Part shown: piece by piece, positions 6,755 to 8,536 of the stretch
How the letters are laid out: each line of letters begins with the position of its first letter
Numbering within the stretch: position 1 is the stretch's first letter
Assembly: GCA_946478915.1 (NCBI GenBank)
Contig: CAMLER010000188.1
Location: 1-8,536 of the forward strand
Source: an uncultured Chryseolinea sp.
GTDB taxonomy: Bacteria > Bacteroidota > Bacteroidia > Cytophagales > Cyclobacteriaceae
Direction of reading: 5' to 3'
Length of the DNA stretch: 8,536 bases
Position numbers and translations under genes: made by a program
The notes under the pieces: generated by a model
Databases searched by the model: none
What the model was told of the DNA's origin: nothing
What the model saw: the letters and a program-made list of their open reading frames with translations, nothing else

Positions 6755-6806
6755 TTTGACTGTCACCGCTTTGACTTGAAGAAAGGCATCGATGTTTTTA
6801 TTTTCG
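6755..6806 (+). promoter_or_regulatory. Candidate promoter and direct repeats upstream of the TetR gene
   Basis: TTTGACT occurs twice, at 6755-6761 and 6770-6776, with a 15-base period. CTTG at 6775-6778 followed by TATTTTCG at 6799-6806 (spacer 20) resembles a Bacteroidota -33/-7 pair, with one mismatch in the -7 box. Transcription would then start near 6813, downstream of the ATG at 6792 and upstream of the ATG at 6834. The repeats could be operator sites, although TetR operators are more often inverted repeats. Confidence 0.3.
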
Positions 6807-6833
6807 CTCTGCTTAGATTATTTGTTTAACTTT

Positions 6834-7439
6834 ATGTCTAAAACCATGTCGGAAGCGCTAGGAAACTTATCCCGTAAAGAACAGGTCATTCGCAAAGCTG
6901 CGGAGCTTTTCAAAGAAAAGGGGTATGCCGCCGCATCCATGCGCGACCTTGCGCAACTATTGGGCATTGAGGCCGCGAGTTTATACTCTCACATCAAATC
7001 AAAAGAAGAAATTTTGCGAAGCCTGTGTTTTGATATGGCTGCAGAGTTTAGAAAATCGTTGAATGAAGTCGAAAAACAGAATGTTCCTGCGAGCGAAAAA
7101 CTACGCATGGGAATTATTGGTCACATCCAGGTAATGGCAAAAGACTTGACCGCCTCGGCCGTCTTCATGAATGAGCACCGCCATTTAAGTGAACCCTATC
7201 TTCGCGACTTCCTGCTGTTGCGAATTAATTACATCAATAGGTTTAAAACGATTCTGGAAGAAGGTGTACGGACCGGGGAATTTAAGAGCACCATCGATAA
7301 AAAGCTTGCTGTAATGACCTTATTCTCTTCCTTGAATTGGATGCCGATGTGGTATGATCCCGATTCAGCAATCGATCCCTCCGCTCTGGGCTTTCAACTG
7401 GCTGACATGTTGGTAAACGGACTAAAGAAAAATCCGTAA
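6834..7439 (+). CDS. TetR/AcrR family transcriptional regulator
   Basis: This 201-aa protein, counted from the ATG at 6834, is of usual TetR length. The N-terminal DNA-binding domain is clear: 'RKEQVIRKAAELFKEKGYAA' (14-33), then 'SMRDLAQLLGIEAASLYSHI' (35-54) with the helix-turn-helix, and 'KSKEEILRSL' (55-64). The C-terminal helical ligand domain contains 'FMNEHRHLSEPYLRDFLLLR' and ends in 'SSLNWMPMWYDPDSAIDP', which resembles TetR regulators of acyl-CoA or fatty-acid metabolism (KstR2/TetR_C_17 type); that subfamily call is from memory and tentative. An upstream in-frame ATG at 6792 would add a hydrophobic 14-residue leader (MFLFSLCLDYLFNF) unlike TetR proteins, so 6834 is preferred; 6846 is also possible. 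It follows a strong terminator and is probably transcribed alone. No target gene can be identified here. Confidence 0.92.
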   Translation: MSKTMSEALGNLSRKEQVIRKAAELFKEKGYAAASMRDLAQLLGIEAASLYSHIKSKEEILRSLCFDMAAEFRKSLNEVEKQNVPASEKLRMGIIGHIQVMAKDLTASAVFMNEHRHLSEPYLRDFLLLRINYINRFKTILEEGVRTGEFKSTIDKKLAVMTLFSSLNWMPMWYDPDSAIDPSALGFQLADMLVNGLKKNP

Positions 7440-7452
7440 TTATTTTTCTCAA

Positions 7453-7698
7453 TTAATTTTGCTTCATGAAGGGTCCGGCGTGCAGGAAAATTTCTTTCCA
7501 CACCGCATTTAATGCTTCATAGGGGGAACTAAAGCAACTTTTCAGGTAGACAATTGCACTGCTGTCCTCGGGCAATTCATGATTGATCCACTTGAGAATG
7601 TCATCCGCAAGCAGAATTATTTCGTTAGAATGACATCGAGGGTGATACCTGTAAAGGAAATCCAGCGCCCACAAAAAATCCAAGTACTTTAATCCCAT
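7453..7698 (-). CDS. Hypothetical protein, 81 aa
   Basis: I do not recognise this protein. It reads from the ATG at 7696-7698 to the stop at 7453-7455. It begins 'MGLKYLDFLWALDFLYRYHP' and has mixed, natural-looking composition with several aromatic residues and two Cys. It looks soluble and helical, with no signal peptide or clear membrane helix. It fills an otherwise empty 316-base space, ends 13 bases from the convergent TetR gene, and is divergent from the DinB-like gene with 57 bases between starts. No good promoter or ribosome-binding site is visible, so expression is uncertain. A CTTCATGAAG palindrome lies in its last codons (7462-7471). Confidence 0.55.
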   Translation of the reverse strand: MGLKYLDFLWALDFLYRYHPRCHSNEIILLADDILKWINHELPEDSSAIVYLKSCFSSPYEALNAVWKEIFLHAGPFMKQN

Positions 7699-7755
7699 AG
7701 ATCAAAAACGAAATCGATACCCCTATAGTTTTCCACTCATTTTAAGAAAATCGCC

Positions 7756-8220
7756 ATGCAAATAATAATACACGAACTTCAGTTAGTTGTGCGAGAGTAC
7801 AGTCAAAAAATGTCAGCTATTCCAAATGACCAATTCTGCGCAAAACCCATCCCAGCAAAATGGAGCAGAATTGAAGTTTTGGGCCATCTCATCGATTCAG
7901 CCCAAAACAATCTACGTCGATTCATCTGCGGCCAATATGAGTCGCCTCCAGCATTAATAAGCTACGACCAGGATTTCTGGGTAGCGGCAAACCAGTACGC
8001 CCATGCCCGTAAGGAAGACATAATCCAGTTGTGGATTTTGTTAAACGAGCGCATTGCTTCGGTGTTGCAGAATATGCCTGTTAACCTTCATGAAAACTAT
8101 TGTCCAATAGTTACAGGCGGTCAGCAGACATTGCAGTGGTTCGCGGAAGATTATGTAAAACACATGAAACATCACTTAAATCAGATACTTCCAGAGTCGT
8201 TCGATATCGTTTATCCCTAG
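7756..8220 (+). CDS. DinB-like superfamily protein, putative metal-dependent enzyme
   Basis: This 154-aa protein has the size and order of the DinB_2/YfiT-like four-helix bundle. The 'KWSRIEVLGHLIDSAQNNLR' segment (35-54) carries the first metal-ligand His44. The C-terminal helix 'YVKHMKHHLNQI' (133-144) provides His136 and His140, completing the usual His triad. A central helix contains 'IIQLWILLNERI'. Members bind a divalent metal, and some act as thiol-dependent transferases (bacillithiol or mycothiol S-transferases); most have no known substrate. It is cytoplasmic, with no signal peptide. TAGTTTTC at 7726-7733 is one base off the -7 consensus and could be its promoter. Nothing in the neighbours points to a substrate. 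This protein is unrelated to DNA polymerase IV, which is also called DinB in E. coli. Confidence 0.85.
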   Translation: MQIIIHELQLVVREYSQKMSAIPNDQFCAKPIPAKWSRIEVLGHLIDSAQNNLRRFICGQYESPPALISYDQDFWVAANQYAHARKEDIIQLWILLNERIASVLQNMPVNLHENYCPIVTGGQQTLQWFAEDYVKHMKHHLNQILPESFDIVYP

Positions 8221-8333
8221 CCGACCCTTTAAATGTAGATCCAGACGTTTTATCCTACACCAATTATAAATTTCATTCAACGGACGGAACATTTTGCGAT
8301 TCGCCCCGTATTCATGAGGACTAAAATAAAGCC

Positions 8334-8536
8334 ATGGCCGGACGTTTTTCAGCCTTATTCCTCGTATTTCTATGTGGAATGATGTGCTGTGCAAAAAGAG
8401 GAGATATTTATCACACAACCTTTACAAAAGCTGATTCCTTAACAGATACATATCTATCGCTGCAAGACAGTGTGTTGCGCTCCTGGAATATGATGATCCA
8501 CGATGATAACCAAAAAATCAAGGCCATGCGCAACCT
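8334..8536 (+). CDS. Small exported or lipid-anchored hypothetical protein, 5' part; continues past the right edge
   Basis: The frame is open from the ATG at 8334 to the window edge (67 codons). An in-frame TAA at 8322-8324 excludes an earlier start. The N-terminus 'MAGRFSALFLVFLCGMMCCA' is a signal sequence with a basic residue, a hydrophobic core and a Cys pair at 18-19. The Cys suggests lipid attachment, but the residues before it do not match the canonical lipobox well. The mature part is polar ('DSLTDTYLSLQDSVLRSWN', then 'DDNQKIKAMRN') and looks helical, perhaps coiled-coil. I do not recognise the family firmly; Bacteroidota proteins labelled 'viral A-type inclusion protein' have a similar look, which is a weak memory-based hint. 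A GAGGA at 8316-8320 lies too far upstream to be a good ribosome-binding site. Confidence 0.65.
   Translation, partial: MAGRFSALFLVFLCGMMCCAKRGDIYHTTFTKADSLTDTYLSLQDSVLRSWNMMIHDDNQKIKAMRN

Noticed and set aside
8100..8324. 74-codon plus-strand open frame
   Set aside because: Most of it is a shifted-frame reading of the DinB-like gene end; the tail lies in intergenic sequence with no protein-like features.
8176..8418. 80-codon minus-strand open frame
   Set aside because: It overlaps the end of the DinB-like gene and the signal-sequence codons of the next gene on the opposite strand, and has no recognisable content.

Overview
The window looks like chromosomal DNA of a Bacteroidota bacterium, probably of the Cytophagales type. 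This rests on a secreted protein resembling the C25-peptidase/PorU family tied to type IX secretion, a PadR + PspC/DUF2807 gene pair, an ECF sigma operon that ends in an outer-membrane beta-barrel protein, promoter-like TAnnTTTG boxes, and weak or absent Shine-Dalgarno sequences. The genus cannot be read from the sequence alone.

Layout. Positions 1-972 (minus strand) hold the N-terminal 324 codons of a secreted C25-like cysteine peptidase; the gene runs off the left edge. A 333-base divergent intergenic region (973-1305) carries a TACTTTTG box facing each way, and an inverted repeat around the rightward one. Positions 1306-4053 form a two-gene operon: a PadR regulator and a 797-aa membrane protein with two PspC domains and a periplasmic DUF2807-like beta region. 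After a 189-base gap with a hairpin, positions 4243-6598 form a tight three-gene operon: an ECF sigma factor, a single-pass probable anti-sigma factor (26-base overlap) and a predicted outer-membrane beta-barrel protein (no gap). A strong intrinsic terminator closes it at 6620-6650. Downstream lie a TetR/AcrR regulator (about 6834-7439), an unrecognised 81-aa protein on the minus strand (7453-7698), a DinB-like putative metal-binding protein (7756-8220), and the start of a small exported, possibly lipid-modified protein (from 8334) that runs off the right edge.

How the genes may work together. The five genes from 1306 to 6598 read as an envelope-sensing region: a cytoplasmic repressor with an inner-membrane PspC protein, followed by a sigma/anti-sigma/outer-membrane protein set. 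Products are placed in the cytoplasm, inner membrane, periplasm and outer membrane, and both the PspC protein and the barrel protein carry Asp-rich tracts in their predicted periplasmic parts. A functional link between the two operons is inference from adjacency.

The most unusual sequence element is a perfect 20-base palindrome followed by a T-run inside the membrane-segment codons of the anti-sigma gene. It looks like an intrinsic terminator and could attenuate the downstream genes.
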